Source of the DNA: Rostratula benghalensis
Taxonomy: Eukaryota; Chordata; Aves; Charadriiformes; Rostratulidae
Length of the DNA: 64,000 nucleotides
Assembly (NCBI GenBank): GCA_013399305.1
Contig: VXAI01000189.1
Location: 1,556,316 to 1,620,315 of the forward strand
Direction of reading: 5' to 3'
The notes under the pieces are model-generated. The model saw only the letters and a program-made list of their open reading frames with translations, searched no databases and had not been told where the DNA came from. This document shows positions 13,626-25,390 of the stretch, in pieces. A program made the position numbers and the translations under genes. Every line of letters begins with the position of its first letter. Within the stretch, counting starts at the first letter, position 1.

Positions 13626-14193
13626 GTTTAATAAACCAGTTGGCTGGTATCACTATTTAGAATTTGTTGTTTGCATTCACAGATGCAACTGAGATTCAAG
13701 CTAGCCTTTACTACATCAAAATGTACATCACCAACACCCTTTAGTGAAACCTTTCATGTAAAAGAGAAATATTCCTGTACAACAACTGTAAATCAAACAA
13801 ATCCACATTTTTGCTTACAGTTTACTCAGCAGCATCCCTAAAAATGGCTATTGAGAGGGTTTTCACAGGGCATACAAAGCAGAACAACTTTTTTGTTTTC
13901 CTATAGCAAGCGAGGAAAATAACATCAGAGTAAGATTCAAAATAGATTTATAAAGCTCACTTCACTGTATTAAGAAAGTCATTAGCAGTTTGAAGGAATT
14001 AGATACAGAAGTTATAAATTAGTACAGACATTTCACAATATGCAGCAGCAACTTTCATACACCAAAAATTAAGAAAATCACTATATACATCCACTAAACT
14101 TATTTTCTTTAAAAAACAAGTCTTAATTTTGACACGTAGGTATAAAATGCACAGTTATAGTAGTACAGACCAGTGAAAGATGCTGTTACTTAC

Positions 14194-14308
14194 AGGATCC
14201 AAATGTAAAACCTCATAAGGATTGTATTCTTGATACTCTCGGTCTGTTTTAGAAACTTTGTATGCAAGAAACAAAAATAATGCCCAGCCAGCAAGGAGGA
14301 CTATTTTC
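14194..14308 (-). CDS. SEC63: SEC63 exon 3: membrane segment 2 and start of the J domain
   Basis: This 115 bp exon lies between a CAAACAG acceptor and a GTAAGT donor. It completes Lys75 and encodes residues 76-113. It starts with the hydrophobic stretch IVLLAGWALFLFLAY (second membrane span), followed by a charged linker with SKTDREYQEY and then NPYEVLHLDP. The last motif is the typical opening of a DnaJ-type J domain, in which the NPYEVL helix precedes the conserved core. The topology places the J domain in the ER lumen. The intron to exon 2 is only 666 bp. Confidence 0.97.
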
Positions 14309-14974
14309 CTGTTTGGAAAAAAAAAAGGATTAAATGTATTTTTTTAAATTTTTTAAATGTACAAATCCAATAGCTCTACCATAATTCTACAAATAACATA
14401 AGAAGCCACTTGATGTTAATGTTTATCATGTTAATCACCATGTTAATGGTGGTAAACATTAAGGCCATTTTAAAGCTGGTATTTCTGTTACATCATCTTT
14501 GACATAGATGAGGCAGCTGCTCTGACTTTGAATTAACTTCTTTTCTCTTTTTTTTTTCTTTTTTTTTTTTTCCTTTTTTTCCCCCCCAAACAAAAGCAAG
14601 CTGCTATTAACAAAACTTTCCATTCTTTATTTGTCTGTCCCCAACAGGTATATAATAGTAATAGGAATATTTTTAAAGGATGACTTTAACCCGATGCTAG
14701 ACAAAGACAACATTAACAAAAAAAACCCAGAAAGCTGAAACAGATGTTGAACAGACAGCAAAATATCTTGAGGATGGGAGACAGACAGCACCCATCTTGA
14801 TTTCAAGCCCTACTAGAAAATTATTAACTATTAATTATTCAAATATAGCAGATTGCAAGTGTCTCTTCTGTGACACAGAAGCAATTATTATATAAATTAN
14901 NAAAATTATATATTTTAATAAAATAGAATCAGGAATTGTTTTAATGGAAAGCCATGCAAATGAAACATACTTAC
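14309..14974 (-). other. SEC63 intron 2 (non-coding), with two ambiguous bases
   Basis: A 666 bp intron with GT/AG ends. It contains a pyrimidine/poly-T stretch near 14,540-14,587, an imperfect hairpin at 14,416-14,462 and two undetermined bases (N) at 14,900-14,901. Confidence 0.85.
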
Positions 14975-15074
14975 TTTACTGTAGGAATTATGTTTTGTTG
15001 TGGTTTTAACAGTCGCAAACGATACCACAAGCATCTTCCATATACATTTCTTATATTCTTTAATCGAATTTGCT
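14975..15074 (-). CDS. SEC63: SEC63 exon 2: cytosolic loop after membrane segment 1
   Basis: The exon is preceded by a pyrimidine-rich TTTACAG acceptor and followed by GTAAGT. It completes Glu42 and encodes residues to Val74, then two bases of Lys75. The visible peptide contains EQIRLKNIRN, WYRLRLLKP and NIIPTV, a basic segment expected on the cytosolic side between the first two membrane spans. Its 100 bp joins exon 1 (one base carried over) and exon 3 (two carried over) without breaking the frame. Confidence 0.96.
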
Positions 15075-18000
15075 CTGTAAAGAGAGAGATTGTGATTAAC
15101 CAATCTGATAGAAATCAGAATGACAAACATGCTCATGTCATCCTGGAGTAGGTAGTACAAGGTCAGATGGAGGACTAGCAGAAGGTCCAGCAACAACAGT
15201 GGAGGCAAGAATGTTTTTTAACCCATTTAAGTGACCCTGCACATCCACAGACATAAGAAGATCAGATCATTCTCCACTACATAAAAGGCATTTATTCTGT
15301 TTTCCACATACCATGTAGCAAACCTGACGTGTGAACCCAGCCTTTGCCTGGCTAACGTCCTAAAACACACCTGTAAGTTTTACTTCTGCCATTCTGTACT
15401 GAACTCCAACAAGTCTCCCATTTCAGTGTGTCAGCTACTGTGCACAGAATAAACAATCAAAAAACTAAACAACCCCTAACCCACATGCCAAATGGTGTTT
15501 GCATACAGAGTAAGAGTAGCAACAGCTACTTCCACAATTCAAAATACAATCCATTTTCTTCCTCTTTGCAACACCTTCTTTTTATAAGTTGCCTTCATTT
15601 AGGTTTTTCCTGTTAAAGGGGAAAAGGATGGAAGTGTAAGATAATAGTTATTTGTAAACTATGTAGCTCAGTAATATGGGTCCTTAACAAGAGTATATAC
15701 ATTAACAACAAAGTAGCCAACAAGATTTCCTACTTTCAGGACAGGATGGGGGTGGAAGGAAATTGCATTTCTACTGTCAACATCACCATGATGAGGCACG
15801 GAGGCCGTCTCTGTTAAGAGAGTTCTAGCTGTATTTCAGAGTTCATTGAGAGTAACTTCAGCGTGGTCAAAAAAGTCTTTTACCCTGAGAAATGTATGGC
15901 GGAAAACAAATAGCTTGTACAGAATTTCTGTAAGCACTGGAATTGTATGTGAGAAAGTGGCTTTGGCCCCTGTTTATCTTTTAAGTAATTTGTCCGTCCA
16001 AAGACTACACAGTCTGACCTGCAGCACTTCTGAGGTGAGGAGGTCAATGTAATCACCTCACCTGCAAAAGAGTAAGATCACTTGGCCTTTTTCCAGATTG
16101 AAAGAGGAAGAATTAAGACAAAAAAAATACATATCTCAATACATTTAGATATTGCTGGTTAACAAAGTGTTTAAAATTTGCCGATTTAAAAGAAATTTGT
16201 CAATTATTTAAACACAGGAATGATAGTGACAACTTTGATCCAGAGCACGCATCAATCACATCCTAAAAAGTCTGAATTCTCACCCTTGCACTTTGAACAA
16301 GGTGATGCCCTGGTCCTCACTATAACAGCAGGTATGATACATGGAAACATTTTTCTCCGGCAAACTTCTAAAAGGTGATTGTGGAAGAGAGTGACAACCT
16401 CTGTTTAGTCTGAGGGTATTTGGTGGTGAGTGCTCAGTGATCTACTTGAACTTCTAACCAAGCACGCAATTCAAATGAAACATCTAGAACTTCAATTTGC
16501 AGTCACCAAACTATCTGAGGCCAGAGAAACGTGACCATAAATGCCAACATTGTGCACCTGATCAAACACGAGGCCAGGTTTAACCCAGATCAGACACGAG
16601 CACAGAATGGTATTTCAAACTCTGGCTGATTTGGTAGAAATAGAGTGGAAAAGGCAGATGATATCTGGCCACCTACAAACTAGTAAAGCAGACAAATATT
16701 AAAGCTTGCAGAGACAAAGTTACCAGAAACAGAAAAAAATCTACCAGCTCATTCTGAACTAGTTAATTCTATAAAAAGTATATCTTCCATCAAACTCAGT
16801 ATGGCATTAAACAGCTTGATGGGATTCATTGAGAAAATTAGTTTAACGATCCCATGGAGATGAGGATAATTCAATCCCTTGCATCTGATCCAACTCTTGT
16901 AGAGCTTCAGAGTAAGCTTCCAAACCTGTCTCACAATTCTGTGCAACAGATAAACCACACAATTATTTCCTGATCTGCAAAGATTGTTCAGATACTTGAA
17001 AGATCCATTAAACATTAAACTTTCTAAACAAAAAGGGTATGACTAATATTTGGGTAAGCAACTGTCCACTTAGTTTCGCTTGCGTAAGGCTTTAGAAAGT
17101 ACTGTGAAGGAAAAAACTCAGGACACAATGAAAAGAGGGTTAAAACACAACACTGACTCCCTACAGGTAGAATGCAAATTAGTTTGACATTTCTTCTCTT
17201 TGCAATTTTTCTTTTCTTTTAAAATAGAAATTGTGGGAGATCACCATTGGCTCAGATCTGGATCCACTACAACCAGAAGTGAGCTAATTCTTACTTTATT
17301 TATATTACATAAATTGGTATTATATTAAATCTATTTAAACACAAAACTAAGAAACATAACCAGCATATAGAACTGACAATAAAAAGGAAAAAAAAAAAAA
17401 AAGCTGATGGCAATAAAAACTAGACAGACAATTAGGTTATGAGAACTAGAGAGCTCTGCTACAGAAACAGGGAGGAAGTGCTCAGGGAGTTTAAAACAGT
17501 CTACTGGACACAAACCTCAGAGAAGACACCTGTGCTTATTTTAAGCATAAATCACTCATTTCAAACATCATCAATAAATCCAGTTGTGTGGTGCTGAAGC
17601 AAGATGAAGCCTACTGTTCAGTTCAACCCACTGACCCAGACCAGCTGCCTGCTCCAACCTGCACCACAGCCATTCCCCCAGCACAACCCAGGGGCACTGC
17701 TCTTTGGTAATGCTCTGATCGTCACAGCTTGCAGAAATACCTAAAACTAACGTGAAAACAGACTACCAGTGCCCTTGGAGAAACAGAAGGTGACTAAGAG
17801 AACTTTGTTTACTTAATCCTTTAAAACTAAGCCTAACAGGATATGACTCCTTTCAGTGTTTTTGCAGGGATTTTTAACAGCATTTTAACAAGCTGCTGTG
17901 CCTTGTCTTAAAAAAATCTGTGCCATCCTGTGACACCATGCCCCCGTTCTCAAACTTGCCTACTGTCCAGTCCCAAAGTACCAGCTAACCCTTCCCTGGG

Positions 18001-19144
18001 AGAATAGCCAATACCCTTCACTTTGCCATGCCAAAAAGACTCCAAAATGCCCTTAGGGGAAGGCACCGTGGCAAACATAAAAATAGTTGTGCAAGGTAAA
18101 CTGAAGAATTGTCAATAAATATAAATAATATAAATATAATAAAGTCAAATAGAAACTGACCACAGGGGAAAATGAGGCTAGAAACTAAAGGTGTTTTATA
18201 ATAACCAGAGAACTGAGGGTTTGGAACAGTCTTCCAATAATAGCTGCAGGAATCACATTTTGTGAACAGTCTAACAATAGCACCAAGAAAAAAGGAAAAA
18301 AAATGTAGCAAGTGGTGTGAGAAAAAAAATTAAGCCCTTTGGATAGGTAAACACCACACACCTAAGTCAATTAAGGAGTCCCTGGCAATGATGTCCTGGA
18401 CAAGCTATGGCACACAGAGGAACCTCTTCAGACAAACACTGAATTACGACATGATGCTAAACATTCATTTCATTAAAAAAAAAAACAAAAAACCAAACAA
18501 GCAAACAAAAAAAAGCCTACCAACACATCTGAACAACTCTGGATCAAATCTAAGTACAGTTGATTAAACTATACCAAAGCACAAGCACCTCGTTCATTTC
18601 TTTCCAGTTTTGGGATGGTAATGGTCTCATTTCATTCAAAACCCCAAAAGGAAATACGGCACTAAAAAGGTGAATGATTGTTTATAGTTACCTGTTCAGA
18701 CCACCATGAGAATCAAATCCCTCCCAAGTTGAAGTTAAAGTGCAGACTATTCAAGCTATTCAGAGCTATCCTAAGGCATTTCCTCCGTCACATACCATCA
18801 TTAACATGTATTAACTTGTGGAATTAAAGAACAGGCGGCTACCTGGGAGAAAGAAGGAGCAGTACAGAGAGCATCACTCCCAGGTTCTGCAGAAAGCCAC
18901 TGGCAAAACACCACCCTGAGTAAGAAAGCTGCATTCTTGCTGTATCCAGGAAAAACAGGCTTCCTGTTTATTTACAGACAACATATGTGATAGCACCAAA
19001 TACAAAACTTACCTTATTAAGAAGAAATTGGTTGCAGGGGAAAAAAAGAGGGAGAGAAAAAAAAAAAAAAAAGGAGGCTAGTAAGAGCTGGAATACCAGA
19101 TCATTACTGTGCTTAACAAAAGCAGTAATGTATGCCTAACAAGC

Positions 19145-20262
19145 AAGTCATGGATAGATCAGGTCCTTTTTTGATTTGCCTTTCTCTCCCAAGGAGCTTG
19201 CTTTCACACAAGGCAATTTGCTATGCCACAGAACTGGCACACTGTCCCTGGGAATGGGTTTGCATACCAAGGTTTTGGTAGCTGGGGCAGGGAGGGATGG
19301 CTTCTGTGAGATGGCTTCTGCCCCATGTCCACTAGAGCCAATGACAACTGGCTCCAACACGGAACCACTGCTGGCCAAGGCTGAGCCCTTCAGCAACTGT
19401 GGTAGCACCTCTGGGATAACATATTTAAGAAGGAAAAAAACAAAAACAAAAACAAAAACAACCTTGCAAAACAGCAATTGCAGCCGAAGAGTGAGAACAC
19501 CCAAGAGAAACAACTCTGCAACACCATGGTGGTCTACAGCAGAGCAGATATCCACCTGCAGCCTGTGGAGAATGCCAGGCCAGAGCAAGCAGATGTGCCC
19601 AAAGGAGGCTGCAAGCCCGTGGAAAGCTTATGCTGGAGCAGGCTCCTGGAAGGACCTGTGGATCCATGAAGAGAGGAGCCCTCTCTGTAGCAGGTTGTCT
19701 GGCCAGACTTGTGACCCTGTGGTGGATCCACACTGGAGCAGTCTGTTGCTGAAGGACTGCACCTCACAGAAAAGACAAATGCTGGAGCAGTTCAGTAAGA
19801 ACTACAGGCCATAGGAAGGACACACATTGGAGAAGTTCATGGAGAACTACCTCCTGTGGGAGGGAACCCATGCTTGATGAGGGGGAATCTTCCCCTGAGG
19901 AGAAAGGGGCAGCAGAGACAATGTGTGAAGAAATTATCACAACCCCTATTTCCCAACCCCCTATACAGCTGAGGGGGAGAAGGTAGAGATAATCAGGAGT
20001 GAAGCTGAGCTCAAGAAGAATGGAGGGGTGGAGGAAAAGTGCTTTAAGATTTGGTTTTATTTCTCATTACCCTACTATGATTTGATTGGAAGTAACTTAC
20101 ATTCATTTTCCCCAAATCAAGTCTGCTTTTTTGCCCATGACAGTAATTGCTGAGTGACCTCCCTGTCCTTGCCTTGACCATTAGCCTTTCATTCTATTTT
20201 CTCTCCCTTGTACAGCTGAGGAGGGCAGTGACAGAGCAGCTTGGGTCAACTCACACCCTGCA
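19145..20262 (+). mobile_element. LTR-type repeat, probably a solo LTR of an avian endogenous retrovirus
   Basis: I recognise this as a dispersed avian repeat from its internal near-repeats (GGAGCAG with CTGTGGA or CCTGTGG units, about 19,555-19,880), the segment GATAACATATTTAAGAAGG (TATA-like, near 19,417), and a 3' part with TTTGGTTTTATTTCTCATTA and AGCTGAGGAGGGCAGTGA that ends GGGTCAACTCACA. No gag or pol is attached. It is antisense to SEC63. The ends are approximate and no target-site duplication was confirmed. The 146- and 212-codon frames inside it are composition effects of the repeat. Confidence 0.65.
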
Positions 20263-21659
20263 ATATCCTGCAGACCCCGAGCACACAGGAGTAAATACTT
20301 TACATGCTGCTCTGGGTAAAGCTTTGCAGTAAAACAGGAATTGTACCTTCTTTGGATTTTGCCTCCGGAATCCTGGCTGTCAGGAAAAATGGTTCAGAGT
20401 TCAAAAAGGTAGGGGTTCTGTGTTTCTTCTCACTTCAGATCATGGCTCCCCATTAAAGCAGAAGAGCACTTCAGACACCACCCTGTGATTCAGGATTACA
20501 GGGAGACAAGCTGGGGGGCAGGGAGAGGGGAAGGGGAGATTGCTTTTCCTTTAATAAAACAGACTTCTCATTTGATGGGTAAAACTCTTAATGATACTGA
20601 ATCCCTCCTACAGTTTTTAAAATAGCTATTAAACAGCCTTGGAAAGTAAAGGCATAATGCATCCAAGGGTTTTTGAATTATCTCACTAACAATAATCCAT
20701 GCATCAAGGTACTGTTAAAGCACCCCTCTCAGATGAGGATGTAGACAACCAGCTCATTTCTGTAAATAATCTGGGGAAGCATCCCATGCTTCCTGCATTT
20801 CTCCCCTCCAAATTATTCTGGATGCATCCAAAGTTCCTGAAATGGACAAGCAATTTTTCATCAATACAACTCTCTTACCCTTATGAGGGTTCTCACAATT
20901 GCCAATTATGTATTTTAAAGTGTATTTAAATATCCAGCCAAAACTAAACCTTCATACACTCTTTGAGTTCTCAAGAAGTAAAACAACTACTGGCATAAAA
21001 GGAAACCTGAGAGCCATCTCCTTCACTTATTCAGAAGGAGCTAGTCAGGTCTCTCAGTGATACTAGTAGGTATTTTAATCCAACATTGTCTAAAGCTTTT
21101 ATACAAAAAAAATAAAATCAAGACCCGAACACAGCTAGGCTATTAATAACTAAATAGGGGGAGAGGGGAAGGAGTTTATTTGTACCGTAATCTGTTTACC
21201 ACTTTTGGATGAAAATAATTAACAAGTATTTCAGACTTTTCCTTCCTTAAAGGCAGCTGTCCATTTCGCTGCATGTCTTAACTAGAGAATGACTAAAGAG
21301 CACCAACTGATCTGTAAGTGTGAGATACAGTCAACTTTATGTTGAATCCAAAGAGGTATGCAACATCTGGATGACAAGCTCAAAGCAATTATTTTTAAAG
21401 GAGTTAAGAAAAAAATTATAGAACATCTTTGATCTTTATTTCTTTTATTTGGTGACTAAAGGTTTTCTTCATTTGTATTCCAGGCAACAATACAGGTATC
21501 AGTAGAGAATGCTTAAGTGAATAATGGACTCCTCTTTGTCAGAACTTACTTCTGCCTCTTGATTATCCAGCTCTTTAGAGAGCGCAATTTTAGGATGAGT
21601 AAGCCAGAGGTGTCTGGTTTTTTCTGATCAGGTAACCCAGACCATGCAGTTCTTGGTTA

Positions 21660-21880
21660 TCACAGAACAGCTGAACATTTGAGGAAGAGACTGCTTAGAG
21701 ATCACCTAATCCAACGATGCTGCTCAGAGGAGGGACAACAAAGCAGGTTGCTCTGTGGCTGCAGGCCTTTGGATATCTACAAGGACACAGCTCCCACAGT
21801 CTCTCTAAGCAACCCAGAGTTTGAGCACCCTCAGAGGGAAAAAAAAAAAACTTTTCACACATCTGTCTCAATGTCCATTA
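21660..21880 (-). mobile_element. Old CR1 LINE fragment
   Basis: Diverged CR1 in reverse orientation: TCACAGAACAGCTGAACAT at the 3' end side, then CACCTAATCCAAC, CAGGTTGCTCTGTGGC and ATCTACAAGGACACAGCTCC, matching the order of CR1 3' sequence blocks. More decayed than the copies at 13,162 and 63,666. Confidence 0.7.
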
Positions 21881-24800
21881 ACTCGCCCATCACACAATGG
21901 GTGAGGAACACAGGGCAGTCAAACACAGAAGGAAGCTGGTGACAGGTTGGATTAGCTGTTTCCACAGATTACATACAACCTGTGGCCTACAACTCAGCCA
22001 TGCCTGACTTAAGTTTGGGTTTGATACTCACCTATACCTTCCTCACTGGCACACACACCACCTTTCTGCACTTCTCCCCTGCCCCCTCCTCATCAGAATA
22101 CAAGGTATTTGGCTGCTCATATGAATGCTGTCTTCCAAAGCCAAGACCTTTGTAAAATGCAGCAACTGCATACTGTTTTACCACATTCCTTTCTTACCAC
22201 CACCTTGGCCGTACTACTGATGACCAGCGGAACAGACACGGTTCAGTCAGCACACAAGGAACACAAAGGATGTTGGCAACATGGGCACTGCCAGGAGGCT
22301 CAGGAACACGAGCATTTCTATTGCCAGAAAAAATTTTGACACACGTGTTGGCACGACTTCACAAAACACGTTAACAACAGTACCACAGAAAGAATGAACC
22401 GGTTCTGTGGGCAATGACAAGGGCTCCAGACAACTGGGCTACGACGAGACAAAAAAAAAGAAAGATCTGGGAAACAAGTAATTTTGGGGTGAACACCATG
22501 AAGCAAAACAGCAGCACTGCATGAGGTTTGTTTCATTTTTAGTAGCCCGTGTAGGATAACCTAATCTAGCTGTTACTTCAGAAATTACCTCTGACCTACT
22601 ACTACTGAAGCCAAAGTGGTCTTGACTGTTATACCACTGAAAATGCTCGAGAAGTCTTACATACGCATTTCTGAACAATTAGGAAGACTCCTTTTATCCT
22701 TAGGAATGCCTAACAAATGATCCCTACCTATGTCTAACCTTTTTGTTTCAGGTTCTAGGGGTTCCAACAAGTGCTCCAAAAGAAAACCTACAGGAGATTC
22801 TTTTTCATTTTTAACATCCTCCTGAAAAAAAAGAGACAAGCTTAAACCGTTATTGGACATGGGCAACTCTGGAAGAGGGCAAAGGGAAAGAGGTACATCT
22901 GGAATTATATATAAGAGCAAAGTTTTAATCACCAGATTCTTGTTTCAGCTGCCACAAACACAGGTCAGTTTTAGGAGAACACACCACGAAGTAAGACTGT
23001 TAGTATCAGTACTCATATCTAAAGCATGTAAAAGTTTAAAAAGATCACACAGTCAATTTTTAGGACAACCAAAAGCTATCAAAAACCTTAATATCTAGAA
23101 TAAATGGAAGCCACTGGTTTTCCATCCTTTGACCTCAAACAATAAGAAAGAACAGCAGTATGTCCTAGCCTCCTGCATCCTTTCTGCCTTCAGGCTACTC
23201 AGAAAAGCAAAGGCAGCAAGTCTAAAATACAGCTCCAGTGGACTCTTGTCAGAAAAAGAAATACAAGGAGGTGCATATGAAACATGCTGCCCATCAGATG
23301 CAGACAAGTCACCCGAAGGAGAATGCTGCTTGGTTTCAAAAGAAAAGGACTTCCTTCAGCAAGAAACGTGGAGCGACAGATTTCTGCAGCCTAGAGAATG
23401 CCAAGATCACTTTCAAGACAGACTTTCACAAAACTTACTATACTCCTGTCTGGGAAAATTGTACCTGCAGAATGCATCCAAGAGGTGCAGGTAACACACA
23501 TACCATGCAAAGTCTCAAGGAGGTTATGACCCAGGGGTAGCACGGCTCTAAGCATTAAACCTGTTCTGTTCAAACAGAGGGTAACAAGCTTAGCTGAAAC
23601 ATTGATCTTCACAGTTTCTGATTTGTCTGGGTTTTGTTCAGAGCTCTACAGTTGTAATCCTCTAAACTGTACACTACATAGGTTCCCATGTCCTTTCAAC
23701 AGCTATGTATATATAAACACAATGTACACACATACATATGTGAATAGCTGAAGTCTTGGACTTCTTCCTACGTCAAGAGTCACAGAAATTAAACAATGGT
23801 ATAGACCATTTATTTATCTTGGTCTTGAAATGGGGCTCTCCAAGTAAATTGACTTTTTTAATCACAGAACCATTTCTCAGATAACAGGCGATTAATACAA
23901 GTATGAAAATGCTACCCAACTGCTTTACTAGGCTATTTTTACTTAAGCCTATTGACAATTTCCTTGATAATTATTGTAAAATAGACGCCACGTGGATATA
24001 GCATGGTACCCAGGAATAATTAAAAAACCTCAGGAGTAGGAAAAAAACCCTACACATACTTTCAAAAGAAGCCACAGACAAACACTGATAACAATGTTTT
24101 AAAGCAGTAACCCATCTTCCTCAGCAACTAAAAAGCAGGATTCAAACTTGCAGCAACACACAAATTCAGCAACTCCTCTGAAGTACTAAATAATTTCATA
24201 CCTTATTGTAACAGGATTGACTTCTAGTGTAAAACCTCAAATTATGAGGCATGAAGCAAATTAAATTGATTTAAAAGCATTCTAAAATGCTGTGGCTTAA
24301 ATCCCAAAGCCTTCAAATGATCACTAGAGTTTCAGTTAGGATTACTTTTTTTTTCCCCTCAATTTAAATTGTAACACATGTTCCAGTACTTTGAACTGAC
24401 TGTATCGATGAAGTGATCTGAATAGATGCTTTCTAATTTTCGTGTCTGTTATTGTAAGAATTGTCCTCATTACCCCAAGTTTTTTCTATAACGTGGTCAT
24501 GTCCAAGTTAGCCTCTAATTTGACCCTAGTTGTTTCCAAAGATATTTTTTTTCTCTCATAAATATTCATAGAAATAAACAAAAATTAACAGGTTTCAAAT
24601 ATTATGTTGTTAACTATTAAAACTCCAAACTGTTCATAAACTACAGAAAGTCCCATGAAAGACCTTAACAGCAAAAACAATTCTTTTCCAAAGTATGTTT
24701 TGCAAAAACTAGATTAAGCATAAAAGAGACAAAAAGTAACCAACTTTTCATTACCACATTGTCCCAGGCATATTTGCTGACAAAAAGATATCATTTGTTA

Positions 24801-24899
24801 CTAATAACTTTAATAAATAGTAACATAAGATGATTCAACATCTTGAAAGTTAACTCCTTTTCAGAGTTTGCTTGGACTTTCTATTTACAGAAATAGATA

Positions 24900-25390
24900 C
24901 AATATATACCCAAAACCATATCAAGCTCCCAGGATGACAATCACGTCACCAGCAGGCATTGGGAAAAGTCCCAGCCTGGACTTGGTGATCAACAGGAGCT
25001 GGATTCCAGATCTGGAGTCAGGAATGCTCGGATCAGGGTCAAAGGCAGGCGAACAGCCAGGGTCCTCCTCAAATGCCAACCACTGAAGGAAGAGAGTTGA
25101 CCCTTTGATCCCTTAGCTTCTATACTGAACATGATGCAGATGGGATGGAATACCCCAGCTGGTCAATTTTGGGTCACCTGTCCTGTCCACTCCTCCCTTC
25201 AGGTGTGACCCCTCTACACTTTTTCTGCTTCCGACCCTCCAACAGGCCAAATAACAAAATTCCCTGACCTTGGTTGTTATAGCACTAAGTATAAGCCAGG
25301 GCCTCTCTGCATAACATTCCTTGGTATAATCAGGTCTTATCACTGTGAGAGTGAACAGTTTCTGAACAACATGCTCTTAATTTCAGAGTG
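24900..25390 (+). mobile_element. LTR-like fragment (probable avian retroviral LTR)
   Basis: GC-richer than its surroundings. It contains CAGGAGCTGGATTCCAGATC and later GATGGGATGGAATACCCCAG followed by TTTGGGTCACCTGTCCTGTC, a block order I associate with avian retroviral LTRs. No internal region is attached and no boundary repeats were found. It could instead be another unclassified interspersed repeat. Confidence 0.45.

Larger units (their letters stand above)
10038..14193 (-). other. SEC63 intron 3 (non-coding)
   Basis: A 4.2 kb intron with GT/AG ends. It contains a 24-base poly(A) run at 11,442-11,465 and a CR1 copy at 13,162-13,625; otherwise unique AT-rich sequence. Confidence 0.85.

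Noticed and set aside
19148..19814. Open frames of 146 and 212 codons on opposite strands near 19 kb
   Set aside because: They lie in an LTR-type repeat with internal quasi-repeats; no domain is recognised and both strands are open at once.
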